Assembly (NCBI GenBank): GCA_973895155.1
Contig: OZ316895.1
Coordinates: forward strand, 8,060,001-8,124,000
Length of the DNA: 64,000 bases
Direction of reading: 5' to 3'
Origin: Marsupella aquatica
Lineage: Eukaryota > Marchantiophyta
Shown: one piece after another, positions 12,006-24,500 of the stretch
Layout of the letters: every line of letters begins with the position of its first letter
How positions within the stretch are numbered: position 1 is the stretch's first letter
The notes under the pieces: generated by a model
Told to the model about the DNA's origin: nothing
Databases searched by the model: none
The model's input: only the letters and a program-made list of their open reading frames with translations
Position numbers and translations under genes: made by a program

Positions 12006-14907
12006 ATGATCTTTGTGTCTCAGCAAGGGGTGCTCACACAACAAGCCCAACCGGCCCCAGCTTCGCCTGCGCAGCAACAACTTCACACAGCATCTCCGGG
12101 TGGAGGAAATCCTTCCCCTGCTCCAAATAGCGAAGGGAGAAAGATTTCTTGCGAGGACATACAGCTGGTTGGTCCTCAAATATTTATTTCTGTCTTTCAA
12201 CCTTCCTTGCTCCATCTTGCTTCCAAACTAGCTTCCGGGCACTATTGCAGCTGCACTATTTCCAATCTCAATGAAGAGGAGGCTGTCTTGAATTACCATT
12301 TACTTTCATTTCAATTCTGCAGGTACAAAATCTGATCGAACGATGCTTGCAACTGTATATGAATCAAACAGAGGTCATCACCACTCTGAAGTATCAGGCC
12401 AAAATCGAGCCTGGCTTCACCAGCCTCGGTATGATTCTGAACTGTTGCCCTAAGTCAATTTATGGAACTGAGCGTATCTGCTTGTCACCTGGAACGTGCT
12501 GGCTGTGGCCGTCATCATCTCTTCTCAATTTTAAAACTGTTTATCAGAACTCCATTTCTCTTTCTGTTTGCATGCACCTGTGCTCGCCTTCCAAGCACAG
12601 CCCAAAATTCCAGAGGTTCATAGATTTATAAATACTCTTGGGACAGACACCTGGAGCACTAAGTTACTTTCTGGATTGGTTTGGTTTGTAGAACTCCATA
12701 ATGAAAATTTCCCCTTTCTGTCTGCACCGAAGTACCCCAAACTTATTTAAATGTCATAGTGATCCAGGACTTTACTTATACGAGTCATAAACTACTTGTA
12801 CAGTTTGGCAAAAGTTGGAAGAGCAAAATCCGGACTTCTTCAAAGCGTACTATACTCGCCTCAAAGTAAAGAAGCAGATTGTACTCTTCAATCATTTGCT
12901 CGTACAGCAAGTTCAGCTGCTCCAAAAAATGCGCATGTATCCTCAGGCAAATGCGATGGTTCAACCAATGCAGAATGGCATGGTGCCTGCACAAAGTACG
13001 GTTCCTCCTCTGTGCTGTGTGTTTTCACTTTCGTTTGTCTCTGTTTGTAATTGGTCCAAAATTCTAAAAGTAATTAAGACGCTCCCGATTGGCTCTCATT
13101 TTTATCAAATGAGCCTCAGATTATTATTGCCAAGGGTATAGTTATCTAATACTGGATCTTCTGAACCCGTTCATGGAGCGGATATCAACAATGTTCCATC
13201 CTGAGATCTGGCAATTTGCATGTATATGTTCAACCTTGAGGTCACTGCACACTGTACACTATGTATACGCCTGAATATCACTCATTGGAACCGTTGCTAT
13301 ATCATATGTGCAGTGCATCATATGCCAATGGGCTATGCGATGCAACCAGGGCCCCCTAATGCTGTCCGGCCCCACATGGGTGCCATGCCCATGCAAGTAT
13401 CCAATGCCAATCTCATGAACGGAGCAAGCCCTGCCCAAGAATATACTCCTCCACAGGGAAGTCCTGGCAGGTAAGTTCTTTTCATGTTGGCATGTTACTC
13501 TCTGGTCACTTCAACCTTTTTCATTATGTGGAGGCTATTTGTTTAGCCTTGGATGGCTAGCTAGGTTCGGTCCCCTTCACTGGGCGGCTATGCAAAAGAC
13601 GGAATGAGTTACCGACGCATAAGTATTTAATGAATTCATGTGTATTTTGTGCTTAGAAACTAGACCCTGTTCTCTGATTCTGATTGTATGTGATTGGTTT
13701 TTTATATTTAGTAACTAGCTCACTCAACGGAGGATAGTACCATCCGCCCTGTAGCTTTACTTAGTAACGACCATCGTAACCGGTTTTCATCTGCTATTTT
13801 CTTGTGGTTGCTGATTATATCGACAAATTGTACTCTTGGTTTACAGCACTCCAATGTTCCCGTTCAGCAACATGGGAAATCCCACGGATATCCAAGGAAT
13901 GCAAATGGGTTTAAATCCGTCAATGGGGCTGGACACTCCCTTTATTGCAAACGACCCGGTTCAAAATGGTATTGGAGCCCTCGCGATGTCTACCACAGAA
14001 GCTGATTCTACAAGTACAAGAGAGTCGCTGGAGTCTCTTGGTCAATTACCTCGTAACTTCAGTCTATCAGATTTGACAGCAGAGCTGACGAACAGTGCAG
14101 GTGGGACACATTCCAGCTCTTTTGTTGCTCGTTGTGCTTATGGCAGTGTCCTTTTATTGTTGCCGAATTTCTGCTACCTATTCCACTCTTGTCACCCCAG
14201 CCACCCTCCTCCCTCTATCCCTCCCCCTTGTCCCCTCCTTATTTTTAACGCGACGATGCTCTAATGCAATTGTCGTACTATATGACAGACCTTGGAGCTC
14301 TCGGAAGTTACACAGGCTCACCTTTCTTGACTCCTGATACGGAAGCTTTTCTTCAATCACCTGATAAGGAATTTACTGGTACGCTGGACTGCTTGTCTTA
14401 TTCTATGTATTCTTCATTGTAGCGGTCATACTCTTCTTTGCGATTATGTTGAACTAGGGTGCCCTAACGAGTGTTGAGTCCGTCTTATAATTTGGAATAT
14501 TTCATATGTGATCTGACAGCTCTGAGCAACTTTCAAAGACAGATTAATTTTTTGGCAGTGCTGTCAGTGAAAGCAGTGGTCGTTCTAATAGTCAGTAGGT
14601 CAGTGCTATTGTTCAATTCACCACCAAGGAACTGCGGGTTTTTCTGTTGTGTTCAAGATTTTGCGTGATAACTGTTCTGCTGACAGGTGTCGAGGTGCAA
14701 GTTTCATGATGGGTTTGGAGCAGAATTGATTAGTGTTAGTGTGCCGTGTACCAATTGGATCTCACATTGTCAATCCGTCCCCTGCTAATAATGACCATGT
14801 TTCATGACAATGGCACTCCATGTGTAGGTTTCGGCGATGAGGATAAGATGTTATCTGACTCTATGGGTGAGACCCTGAACATGGATTTTGGTGATTTGAA
14901 TGTGTAG
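12006..14907 (+). CDS. Plant-specific TIGR01589 / A_thal_3526-domain protein
   Basis: The family is restricted to plants and its molecular function is not established. Seven exons are read: 12006-12167, 12323-12428, 12804-12995, 13314-13470, 13847-14100, 14289-14378 and 14828-14907. All have GT-AG borders and compatible phases, giving 1041 nt and 346 residues. The signature domain spans exons 1-3 (about residues 50-112): EDIQLVQNLIERCLQLYMN, then IEPGFTSLVWQKLEEQNPDFF, then KAYYTRLKVKKQIVLFNHLL. The central part is rich in Met, Pro, Asn and Gln. The C-terminal third has the family's second conserved stretch, GQLPRNFSLSDLTAEL followed by GSYTGSPFLTPDTE. The start is uncertain. An acceptor-like TTTTAG ends at 12000, and an upstream frame (…DDDKSRGFK) could splice in frame at 11920|12001, extending the N-terminus. 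The last exon is duplicated just downstream. Confidence 0.85.
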
Positions 14908-14986
14908 GTTTGGGCGATGACGATAAAATGTTAGATTCTATGGGCGACTCTTAACATGGATTTTGGTGATTTGAAATGATGTCATT
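14901..14986 (+). other. Tandem duplicate of the terminal exon (possible alternative last exon)
   Basis: The segment tgtgtag|GTTTGGGCGATGACGATAA… repeats the acceptor and coding sequence of exon 7, with about 10 substitutions and small deletions. It has the same phase after its own AG at 14907. If used instead of exon 7, translation would continue through GDDDKMLDSMGDS and stop at TAA, 14952-14954. That is a tail about 12 residues shorter than the upstream copy, whose own stop TAG (14905-14907) overlaps this acceptor. Whether it is spliced in cannot be decided from sequence. Confidence 0.7.
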
Positions 14987-15450
14987 GCAGGGGAGGCATA
15001 CTGGTAGGACTCCAAGCCTATGCCGAGGAACCTCTATGAGTCGTTCAATATAGGTAGGTAGCTTTGAACTGTTCACTGTGTATATAAAAAATGAGTGGAT
15101 GGCAACAAAATTTATTCGACGCCAATTAGAGGCAATTCTTTACCCGCTGTCGCAAAGAGGAAAAGGCAGTTTCAGGGTGTTGCCCTTACCCAGATCAATT
15201 TTGGCAAGTTGCTTTACTGGTGTGGATGGAAACTCTCCAATGATCACATTCAGCTGTCATCGGTCTCTGCCCCGATCTATGGTTGGCGCAAGGCAGGACA
15301 TGCATGAGGAACACAGCACCACTCGTGGCGAAATGCAGATGACGTCAGACAAGGGTTGAGGAGAAGTTCAGGATGGGATTGGGCTAACTGGAGATGAACT
15401 GCTTAGATAATTTCGTTCAAGCTATTTCTGCTTTAAATTGCCAGCCTAGT

Positions 15451-15515
15451 AACTTCTAGTTTCCTTTGTCTTCAGAAGTGGAACTTCCAGTTTCCTTTGT
15501 CTTCAGAAGTGGAAG
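15451..15515 (+). repeat. Two tandem 31-bp units
   Basis: The phrase 'cagtttcctttgtcttcaga' (first copy with ctag instead of ccag) occurs at about 15457 and 15488. The pair lies downstream of the TIGR01589-family coding region, probably in or near its 3' UTR. Confidence 0.85.
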
Positions 15516-16226
15516 TTCCAGAGACCATTCCAGATGTGCACAGCAGTTTACAGGATAGGAATTAAGTCTTCGAATGTTAGTATGGACCTTGCCTCTGAAT
15601 GTCTGGGCTGGGTGTGATCGTGACTATTAGTTTGTCCTTAGGCGGGGTTTGGTAGTGACTTCGGGTCAACCAGTTATATGGAGGAGATGAACAGACAGAT
15701 TCAACAGTGGAAGTAATTGTAGTCTAAAGTGTCAACTTGATGTGGTCGGAGGTCGAAGCTTTTCTACACAATCCTCATCGGTTGGTGATTGGAAGGGTGA
15801 GCTTGTACTATTGTACATTATGCTTCTAAAATGTTATACAAGTCTGAGAGGTAGCAACATTGCATCTGTGACTGATCACCGGACAGTTTCAGAAGGACTG
15901 GAACTTACTTCGCAGAGATGGTGATTGCATTCGAGCGTTTTGATTTGAAAACTCATGTTCTTGCCTAACAATCCTAAAAGTAACACAGCAATTATAATGA
16001 CACGCTTCGATTCCTCCCGTTCACTTGAAACTGGTGGCTGGAACAATGAGGTCAGGATACATATCAGAGAATTATTTCGAAAGATGGAGAGCTTTGTCAT
16101 TGTTTGCCATTCATGGGTCGACCCCACACTCCGCCACGTGCCAGCACACAATCTGTGTGTCTACACCTAGTGTTACCATTCCAAGTGCCACATGGTTTAC
16201 TTACAACTAGGGCACAGACCTAAGCT

Positions 16227-16306
16227 GTTTAATTACTTATGTCATTGATATCACTCTCCTGGCATGTGTTTAATCACATACCTCATTGATATCACTCTTC
16301 TGGCAA
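16227..16306 (+). repeat. Two tandem ~40-bp units
   Basis: 'gtttaat.ac' followed by 'cattgatatcactct.ctggc' occurs at 16227 and 16267. The two copies differ at several positions. Confidence 0.8.
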
Positions 16307-17264
16307 GAAATATGGTGATAAACAGGGAGTTCTGTAGTGATATTTTGCAACTTTTCTTCTATGCAAGACTGCTTCGGTTTTGCATAAATATGGGGGATCA
16401 ATAGGGGGTCTCAAGTATTGGAATGGGGGAGTTTTGCGGGCACAAAGAGTTAGGTTTGGGCGGAAGTGGCCCAACAATGTGCAAGACACCCTCAGGCTAG
16501 CCCGCACACTCGTCCTGTGGAGTTTCTCAATTCTCAGACAGAGACTTGGCCAATTGGTCACCGCGCCAATTGGTCACCGCAAGCCAAGTGTGAACTCACG
16601 AGCCGGGCTTCTTGTACACACTCTTTTGTGTATGCTGAGGGCATTCTCATGCTAAAAGGACACCATTGCAACTAGTTTCTAGACCCGGAAGTCACAAGTA
16701 TGGGCCCAAAACAAATTAAGGTGTTTGAATTCCTTGATGCTGTTAAACTCACCCACAGCCCTTGTCATGGGCAATGGCAACCTCCCGAGAACATCTATGA
16801 CGGCCCCATATTTGAGACCCCCTAATGAAGCAAAGTTCAGTGTTTGTAAAGTTAGTTTCACATTGTCATTGTTTGCCATTTCATGCAAATTTTGTATGAC
16901 TCTAAATTCCTTTGCTACCTTTGCCCAAGAAGCCAACCACTTTGCTAAGCAAAAGAAACCCCATGTGGCATCCAACATGTTCAAAATGCTTAGATGGACT
17001 TTTGGAACTTGGATATAATTTCAGCAATGTCTATCTAAATGTGCTCCTCTGGTACTGTTTACAACTTTTCTAGAGGAATTTTCGGGTACATTCATACACT
17101 CCATCCATGTTGTGCCGGAAAAGCTTAAATGTATGCTAGCTTGATTTTGGCAAATGTCAAATCTGGCAGCTTGGGCAGTGAGATCCCCATCACCTGCAAA
17201 AGTTTTGAGGTCTCGTCCACCATAAAGCTTGAGAAATTGTTAATTACGTTTATCTCTCAAGTGG

Positions 17265-17416
17265 TTTCATAACATTGAGTTTGAGTTCCTATTCACAAGC
17301 AATGACTTGCTCATGCATATAGTGTGCAGCATGACTAACCTAACCAAGTCAGCAGCTAAGGTTAGCCTAACTACAGTTGCAGTTATAACTCTAGACTTAG
17401 AAAGTAAATGTCTAAC
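17265..17416 (-). mobile_element. Diverged LTR fragment
   Basis: The sequence from 'cataacattgagtttgagtt' to 'gtctaaca' parallels 17930-18072, the left part of the LTR family in minus orientation. It includes 'gactaacctaaccaagt' and 'aaggttagcct.aactac'. The rest of the LTR is missing or unrecognisable, so this is an older fragment. Confidence 0.6.
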
Positions 17417-17727
17417 AAAATCCAAACCCAAATCCTGCCAATCAGCAAGTTTATTCTTTATCTTATATATAGGAGAGAACTGAACTAGAAAATCCCTTGA
17501 GAGATGAGGGAAAATATGTGAGATCCACCTTTATAGTTACTAATAAAAATTATTAAAATTATGGAAAGCCATAATCCTACCTTTATCTTAAGGACAGTCA
17601 TTACACTAAAGGCCTATTTTGGCAAATTTTCTTTTTTGTTTGAACCCCTTGTTTTTCTTTGTATCATTTTGCCAGGAGTTGGAGAATGGAAAATTGTGCA
17701 CTATACAGCCAATTGAAAAATCATTCC

Positions 17728-18072
17728 TGTTGAGCATAGACGACATTCGTAACGGCAAGCTCTTGAACCATCCAACGCACAAGAGTCGACACATAGAGAT
17801 ACGTGGTTCACCTCCACATGAGACTACGTCCACGGGAACACACAAGAGCTTTATTGCACTCTAGGCCGACCGCCCATCTCAAGCATCCACAGCACAAGCT
17901 CTCCCTATCTCTCAACTAGCTTCGTAACAATGAGCCTAAGTTCTCACTCTCCAAACAAACACCGCTTGGTTATAGAGTGTGCACAACATGACTAACCTAA
18001 CCAAGTTTGCGACTAAGGTTAGCCTTAACTACGGTACATTCGTAACTCTAGACCTAAGAGTAAATCCTAACA
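17728..18072 (-). mobile_element. Solo LTR, copia-type family, minus orientation, perfect TSD
   Basis: The 345-bp element reads TGTTGAGCATAG…CCTAACA on the plus strand, the reverse complement of the family's TGTTAG…CTCAACA. It is flanked by identical ATTCC direct repeats at 17723-17727 and 18073-18077. It is solo, with no internal sequence beside it. About 140 bp in its left (LTR 5') part differ from the other copies and match the fragment at 17265 instead, so two LTR subfamilies are present. Confidence 0.9.
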
Positions 18073-18794
18073 ATTCCAAAGTACAATAGTACTATAGTGT
18101 CATCCCAGCTTGTGAATAAATAAATATATATAAAAGTATGATTCTAACTAATAAAATATTTTAGTGCTCATAAACCTTTGTGATACAAATTTAAGAATGT
18201 CTAAGCATTTTGATGTAAACCCTTGACTTTGCAATGTAAACATTATTTTCAAAACTAAAAATTGAATAACAAAAACAAGATTTAGCTTCCTTACTAGCAT
18301 TATAGTATACATAAGTAAGAAGTCCATGAAATACTTTTCTATTGTCTTCAGGACATTGATATCTCTATGTCCGGCATTGATAGCCATTGAATGTCTGGTC
18401 GTAGAAGGATTGAAAAAGGATCATCATGCCTTATTAGCACCATTGATACAAAAATATATCTATCGATCTTCTTTCGAAGATACAAATAGGCATGCTTTCG
18501 AAGATGCAAATAGGGAATGCTTGTTGTGCATTCAGAAAGAGATTCAAGCTCCAACTAAGTCTTTCTAAATATTTTTGCCTCGGGAAAAACCAATTGAATT
18601 TCATTCAAAAAGCCAACATACAACTAAGGCTTTCTAAATCTTGCCATCCACTTCTGCTCTCGATGCGCATGCATCGGTTGCTAGCTCCACTGTTGGGGTG
18701 TCCTCACCTTGACTTGGACAGATCGTCATAGAAGTTCCACTCCTTTCCTGTGGACAGTCTACATTGATCAGTGGCCTGATTTATTCTGTCTTCC
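18073..18794. other. Intergenic, no gene recognised
   Basis: AT-rich sequence between the solo LTR and the start of the segmental duplication. Short overlapping frames on both strands around 18326-18570 show no known domain. 'ctttcgaagatacaaatagg' and 'ctttcgaagatgcaaatagg' (about 18473 and 18497) form a small direct repeat. Confidence 0.4.
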
Positions 18795-19607
18795 ATAGCA
18801 GGATCATTGCTCCAATCTGGCGTGGCAAGGTTTAAGAAGCAAAGAAGGTTTGGTTGCTCACTCTAGTTTTTCTCTTGGCAGTACATTTGATGCCATGTCT
18901 CCTCTACGATACAAACCGTCTTGGGGTACCTTACGACAGTCCAGCACTAAGGAGGCACGAAACTTTAGGCTTTGTTGTAGAGGAAGATTTTCTCGGGTCT
19001 TCTTCATGCTGACAACCGTTTGGTGTGAAGACTGCAGTGATATTTCCAATACCAAAGCCCGTGATACACGATGGAGTAACCTTCACAAATCCTGTCTCGG
19101 GTTTCATCGGGAATTGATCGACACAAGCTTTTCAAGATCCAGATTCGATTCCCCAGCATTTTAGTTCACTGAGGAGTCTGGTTTTAATCTCCAACCTCCA
19201 TTTATTACTCATTTCTGTTCAAGAGCTGGCCCTGCACAATAAGGAGCATTCGTCTAAAGATGCAGTGGGGATTTGTAGTTTTAATTGCCTAACTTTCAGG
19301 TTAGGTTGGCAAAGCCCTCGAATTGCTTCATTGTACCTTATAGGCTTTATCATTGCAGGGATAAAGATACCTGGAGATAGGGAAAGACTCCCGGAAAGCC
19401 TTCATATGGACTGAAAGAAGTTCTGCTCCCAACGTTCATATTTGGGGTCGCAACCTTGACAATTATTAAAGAGGTTGCTTTTCAGGGAAGACACCAAATG
19501 TCAGGACTTCAAGAGAGGGTCAGTAAACTGGATGACAGAATCTGAAGCTGACGTTGGCATTCAAGTCGTTCCAAGTTTCTGTCACACCATTCAGTGTCAG
19601 TTCTGCC

Positions 19608-20009
19608 ATTTAGGGTAATTAGCCGCCCTCTAACCCTAATCCGGCCGCCCCTAACCCTAATCCGCCTATCCCGACCAAGATGGCCCGACCCTCCACCCGG
19701 CCCCAACCCTTTCGCCCGACCAACCCTCCCCGCCTTTTCGCCCGACCTCCCCTCCCCGACCCTTCACCCCCGACCCTTTCACCCGACCTCCCTTCACCGA
19801 CCCTCCCCGACCCGACCTTCACCCGGCCCCGAGTCTTTTTCCCCGGCCGGGAGGGTTCAGGAGAATTCGGGAGTGTTCGGGAAATGTCGGGACCCGGCCA
19901 AGGATATTAATATTTGAGAATATCCTACAAATTATTCATTTTCGGTCCAACAAATGACAACTTGTCGTGTCCGACAACACAACAAGGTGTCCGGCAGCTC
20001 AAACTGGGC
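19608..20009. other. C-rich insertion present only in duplication copy 1
   Basis: Copy 2 runs 'ttctgcctgcacataaccc' where copy 1 has about 400 bp inserted after 'ttctgcc'. The insert opens with a TTTAGGG, then CCCTAACCCTAAT twice, then about 250 bp of degenerate CCCGACC / CCCTCCCCGA units. It ends in ordinary sequence with GTGTCCG/GTCCGAC motifs. No terminal inverted repeats or clear target duplication were seen, so the origin is unknown. The open frames here on both strands are low-complexity artefacts. Confidence 0.7.
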
Positions 20010-20774
20010 TGCAGATGAATCCCACACATGTCTAAATTGGCGCATAATAATCACTCATGTCCAGTCTATAGCTGAATAGTAGAACGCCTGCATGGTCGGA
20101 CTCAATCTAAATCCTTTGCAAAGCAAAATAAAATCAATTCCTCAAGATGTTGACTGTGTTGGGCGGTAGTCATCATATATATAGCCGAAGAGGAAGAACT
20201 CATACCTCAGAGTACGCTCCGAGCTTTGCTTAAACTAACTGACCGTAACCTCTGTCAAATCGGAATCAGTAGAACCCATCTGAGGAGTACAACTTCCATT
20301 TTCAATCGGGTGTGCGAATAACAACTCACAGGCATCCATTAAACAGCCGTGAGTAAGAGGAAGACGAGTAAGAGGAAGACGAGAATCTCATCAAATCTGT
20401 ACAAGAGATCAGAGCCACGAAATATTTGAAGAAGTAGGACCGCACCAACTGTGGACTACAGGGGAAGAAAGAATGACACAGCTCAATCGTGTCCTTTAAA
20501 TGCCCTATCATGAACGGGTAGAACTGTATCCTCATAATAAGCCATTACAGAGCTACTGCATAAACATTTCAACGGAAGCGGAAAATAGCAAAAGCCTCCG
20601 CAGATGCAGCTACACGAGTAAGTTGCAAGACCAATGATACTCACTAACAAAAACCAGTAGGTCGATATATGCAGAAGAGTAGCGAGCGGCTCAGGATGAA
20701 TGGATGACTGCACATACCAGTTTCTATGAAGTCATCCAATACTCAATTTCACCCACTTTAGTAATATAGCTGAC

Positions 20775-21215
20775 CAAAATATGAATAGGATAATGTCCTG
20801 GTTAGAGGGCACTATATAATGCCCTGAAAAACTAGGGCTTTGCTCAAGTTTTGAGTGCATTATTTTAATAATGTCAGAATTTAGAGTATTATTTTCATAA
20901 TGTCAATAACTAAGATATTAATGTGCTTAAAACCTTGAATGATTTTATGATAACTAACAAGAAATGGTGAATCTATGAATAGAAAATACAAGCCAAAGGG
21001 CCTGCAATTGGTCAAAGACATGAAAAAAGTTAAAAATAAATCTTGTGATTTTAATACAAATTTTATTATATTATTTTATTTAATAACACTATATTTATGT
21101 TTTACATTTACTATTTTTGTGATATTTCACATAATGCCCTCCCTCCACAAAAGAACGGAGGTTGTATAGGAAATTAATGCACTCAAAAAGAAAACTCAAG
21201 AAAGTCTTTAGGAAA
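20775..21215. mobile_element. AT-rich insertion in copy 1, MITE-like
   Basis: Copy 2 lacks about 430 bp that copy 1 has between 'gtaatatagc' and 'gctgctca'. Near its ends are inverted motifs. 'gctcaagttttgagtgcatt' (about 20842) is opposed by 'aatgcactcaaaaag…aaactcaag' (about 21176), and 'agggca…tgccct' palindromes lie near 20807 and 21133. The interior is very AT-rich with no gene. This fits a decayed MITE, but exact ends and target duplication are not defined. Confidence 0.5.
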
Positions 21216-21566
21216 CGGGAGCGCTATGCTGCTCATAGCCAGAAGAACATTCATGCCACCTGTGAATGGGCATGATATCTATTGCGGGTGCCCCGCTTCT
21301 TCACGATACAAAGGAGACAATGGTGGTGAGCTCACTACGTTTTCCCCCGATCTCATAGGATGGGGCCGAGAAAATCTCCAGCATGTGGCAAAATTAGGAT
21401 CCCAATTATCTGGCACTTTTAGCTCCCGGCAGAAGGTCGAAAAAGGCTAACGGGACATCAAGATTTCCTTCAGTGCCCCAGAATCCAATCCCCTTCTCAA
21501 TTGCAGTATTGGTTATAGCCGGTGGACATGAGGAAGAGTGTTATTCAAACGAAAGCTAAGTAACAG

Positions 21567-24500
21567 TTATGACGTAGATGTGTGGAGTTTCACTAAGGAT
21601 GCGTATGCACCATCAGCCTTCGCAATTAGCGCGTCGTGATTTCCTTGTTCTATTATAACACCATCCTTCACCACCGCGATAATATCGGCATTTCTCACAG
21701 TTGATAGGCGATGGGCGACCACAACGGTGGTCCGTTGAACCATGATCCGATCCAAAGCCTCTTGCACTACATGCTCGGACTCCGCATCCAATGCACTCGT
21801 AGCCTCATCCAGCAGTAGAATCTTTGGATCTTTTAATATAGCTCTGGCGATGGCTACTCTTTGCTTTTGACCTCCTGAAAGCTGCGTACCCCTTTCGCCC
21901 ACTCGCGTTTTGTATCCTTCTGGCAACGCAGAAATGAACTTATGGGCATTTGCTGCCTCGGCAGCTGCTTGAATCTCTGCCTGCGTGATCTTGCCTTCTT
22001 GTCCATAGATGATGTTCCAATAGACAGTCTCATCGAAAAGAACAGGCTCTTGACTCACCAGTCCAATTTGTTGCCTAAGCCATTTCAATTGCAGCTTCTG
22101 AATTTCCACTCCATCTACTAAGATCAGCCCGGACTGTGGGTCATAGAACCGCTCGATCAGAGAGATGACTGTAGACTTCCCACTCCCACTCTCGCCCACG
22201 AGTGCTAAAGTCTGAAGAGGATAACGCCAGCACCTCCAGTCAGTCTCAGTAAAATAGGCAACGAATACATAGGTGATATCCCAGCTCAGAAATGATGGAC
22301 AGTAAGTGCACTTCAGGGGTACGAATGTGCCATCCAGAAGGAGTTGTAAATGTATTCGAGCAAGGCAGGTATGAGCTGAATGGAAAGAGGGTATCTTGGT
22401 GAGCTGAAATTAGACAATCCCGCACTAGGTCGCAAAAGACGAATTGAAGCTCACCTGCCCGGCCTGCACCTTCAGGCAGAGGTCCTGAAAGATTTGAATG
22501 TCCGGCCTCGTGGGGTAGAAGAAGGAGATGTGCTGAAACTCGATATCACCCTTTGCCTGTGTCAAGGTCTGCCCAGACATGTCGCTAGGATCGATCTTCG
22601 ACTTCCGATCCAATATTGAAAATATGGAATTGACGGAAATCTTGACCTTTCCAATGTCGGGAAAGAGGCTCGACATCTGCACCGCACCCGTGGCACTCAA
22701 AGTAATTGCGAAAAACACCTGAAACGACACTATCGTCATCATCACTGTTGAAAATTCAAAGAATCCAAAAATCACCCAGATGAACTTGGAAATGACGGCA
22801 TTGACGTGGGTTCCGCTTACTTTAAACGCTGAAGAGATGAAGTTTCGGAAACGAGTAAAGCAATTTGAGTATTGAGGGAGATGGACTCACCCTAAACACC
22901 ACTTTGAAGGTCGTTGTCCCATTTTCCACGAACTTGCCACCTACCCAGAAACACAATGCGAAGGTGGAAAACATAACAAAATTGGCGAACCCGAGGGCAA
23001 TCCCACTCACCAACCCCTGTCGAATACCAGTTTCTAAAGGTTTCTTGCACTTCTCGTCATAGAGATAGCATACTCTTTCCTCGGCAACAAACGATGCCAC
23101 CGTGCGAATGCTGCTGACGCCATCGGTGGCGATTCGAGTTGCTTCTTCGTATTTCGCCTGGAACCAAATACGACGAACAACGCAATTTATTTATTCCGCA
23201 AACAAATTCTGCTGGGAACGATAATTACATGGAATTGTATACTCAAACACAGCATTAAGGAGCTTCCTGTCGCCTGGCTCTTTTGGGATACCGTCGACTC
23301 TAAAACGAATTCATTCACTGTTTCATTCATTCGTTTATTCTTTCACTGCATTTTCCATTGGCACTCTTTGACAGAGGCAGTGTAAAAGTTTGGAAAGGAG
23401 CAAATAGATGCACGCTAAGCACAGGTATAATTAATCAATAATCGTCAAGGTACACAGCAAGAGCAGTTCATAAAACTGCTTCTGTGAAAGGACCAACCTT
23501 GGCATCGACGCTGAAACCCATCATCCACCGAATTTGTACATAGCCTTGGATACCAAGCAGGGGAACCACAGCGAGGATCACGAATGCCAACTGCCAACTG
23601 GCAGTAAAAGCTATGACCAGGCCCGCAATTACGTTCGACACATTCTGGACCAGCAGAGCGAGGGAATCTCCCACGATCACGCGCACTGTGGCTGCGTCGG
23701 TTGACAATCGTGAACTGATTGCACCACTGAAAGAGAACCGAGAAACTAAGGTGAGTCTCTTGTTTAGTTCTGAGCAGTCCATTTCCACAATATTTCGAAA
23801 GGATATAATCGAGCCCATGCCAGAAAACTCGTTACCAAAATAATGCAAAAGAAGACGAACTACAGGTGTAAGCAAAGCACCTGGAATTTTGCTCCTCGTC
23901 GAACCAGCTTATCTCTTGGCAAAGAATCTTCTCCAATGTCATCCTCCTTACGCGACGAATCAACTTTGATCCAATAACTGCAAAGGTAGATGCTTGAATC
24001 GGGGTAGCAATTCCGATAAAGATCGCCAGTATCAAGAACATGAGTGCCCAGAAATCGACGTCTTTTCGTAATTTGTGTGGGGTTTCGAAGAATGCAGTTA
24101 TAACACTTGACAGAAAGAGACCAAAAATAGGGAACACTAAGCCATTCCCTGCAGCTGCACAAAGTCCTACCAGAAACAAAGGAAGTTCTGGTCGGTTGAG
24201 CTTAGCAAGTCTGAAAATGGACACATTGTTTACTGCCTTCTTGATCCCTGCCTTTTTTCGCACTTCACTTGCATTCTCGAGGTCGCCGTCTCCTCCAGCC
24301 AATAAGTTACGTGCATTCGAAAGTGTACATTCCATATCAGGCGCGTCACTAACTTCTTGACTAACGCGCTTAGTGTCATTGATGTGCGTCGTTTTATCTC
24401 CTAAATCGCTGCTTCTTGCCGAGTGACTCCTAAAACTACCACCGTCCCACGTAGAGAGTCCACTCTCCCTTTTCACAATTGGAGCCTCCACGGCTTCAGG

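Larger units (their letters stand above)
14987..17264. other. Downstream region of the TIGR01589 gene and intergenic DNA
   Basis: The first several hundred bases are probably its 3' UTR, which may be spliced (an AG follows 'tcattgc' near 14990). Beyond about 15.9 kb no gene is recognised. Minus-strand frames at 16679-16984 look protein-like but match nothing I know. Two local duplications are listed separately. Confidence 0.4.

Noticed and set aside
12347-12631. 94-codon frame overlapping exon 2 of the TIGR01589 gene
   Set aside because: It only reads the exon plus intron. The splice donor at 12429 and the family alignment show the real structure.
15335-15345. A further TGACGTCA at about 15339
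   Set aside because: It lies downstream of the TIGR01589 coding region with no gene start near it. Taken as chance.
16679-16984. 101-codon minus-strand frame
   Set aside because: Protein-like in places (WLASWAKVAKEF), but with no recognised family, splice support or conservation evidence. Not listed as a gene.
19608-19660. Interstitial telomere repeat
   Set aside because: Only one TTTAGGG and two CCCTAACCCTAAT stretches occur, not a run of TTTAGGG units. The telomere origin is not supported beyond resemblance.
19594-19917. Proline-rich open frames on both strands
   Set aside because: They arise from the CCCGACC-type repeat. Open frames on both strands with P/R-only composition indicate simple repeat, not coding.
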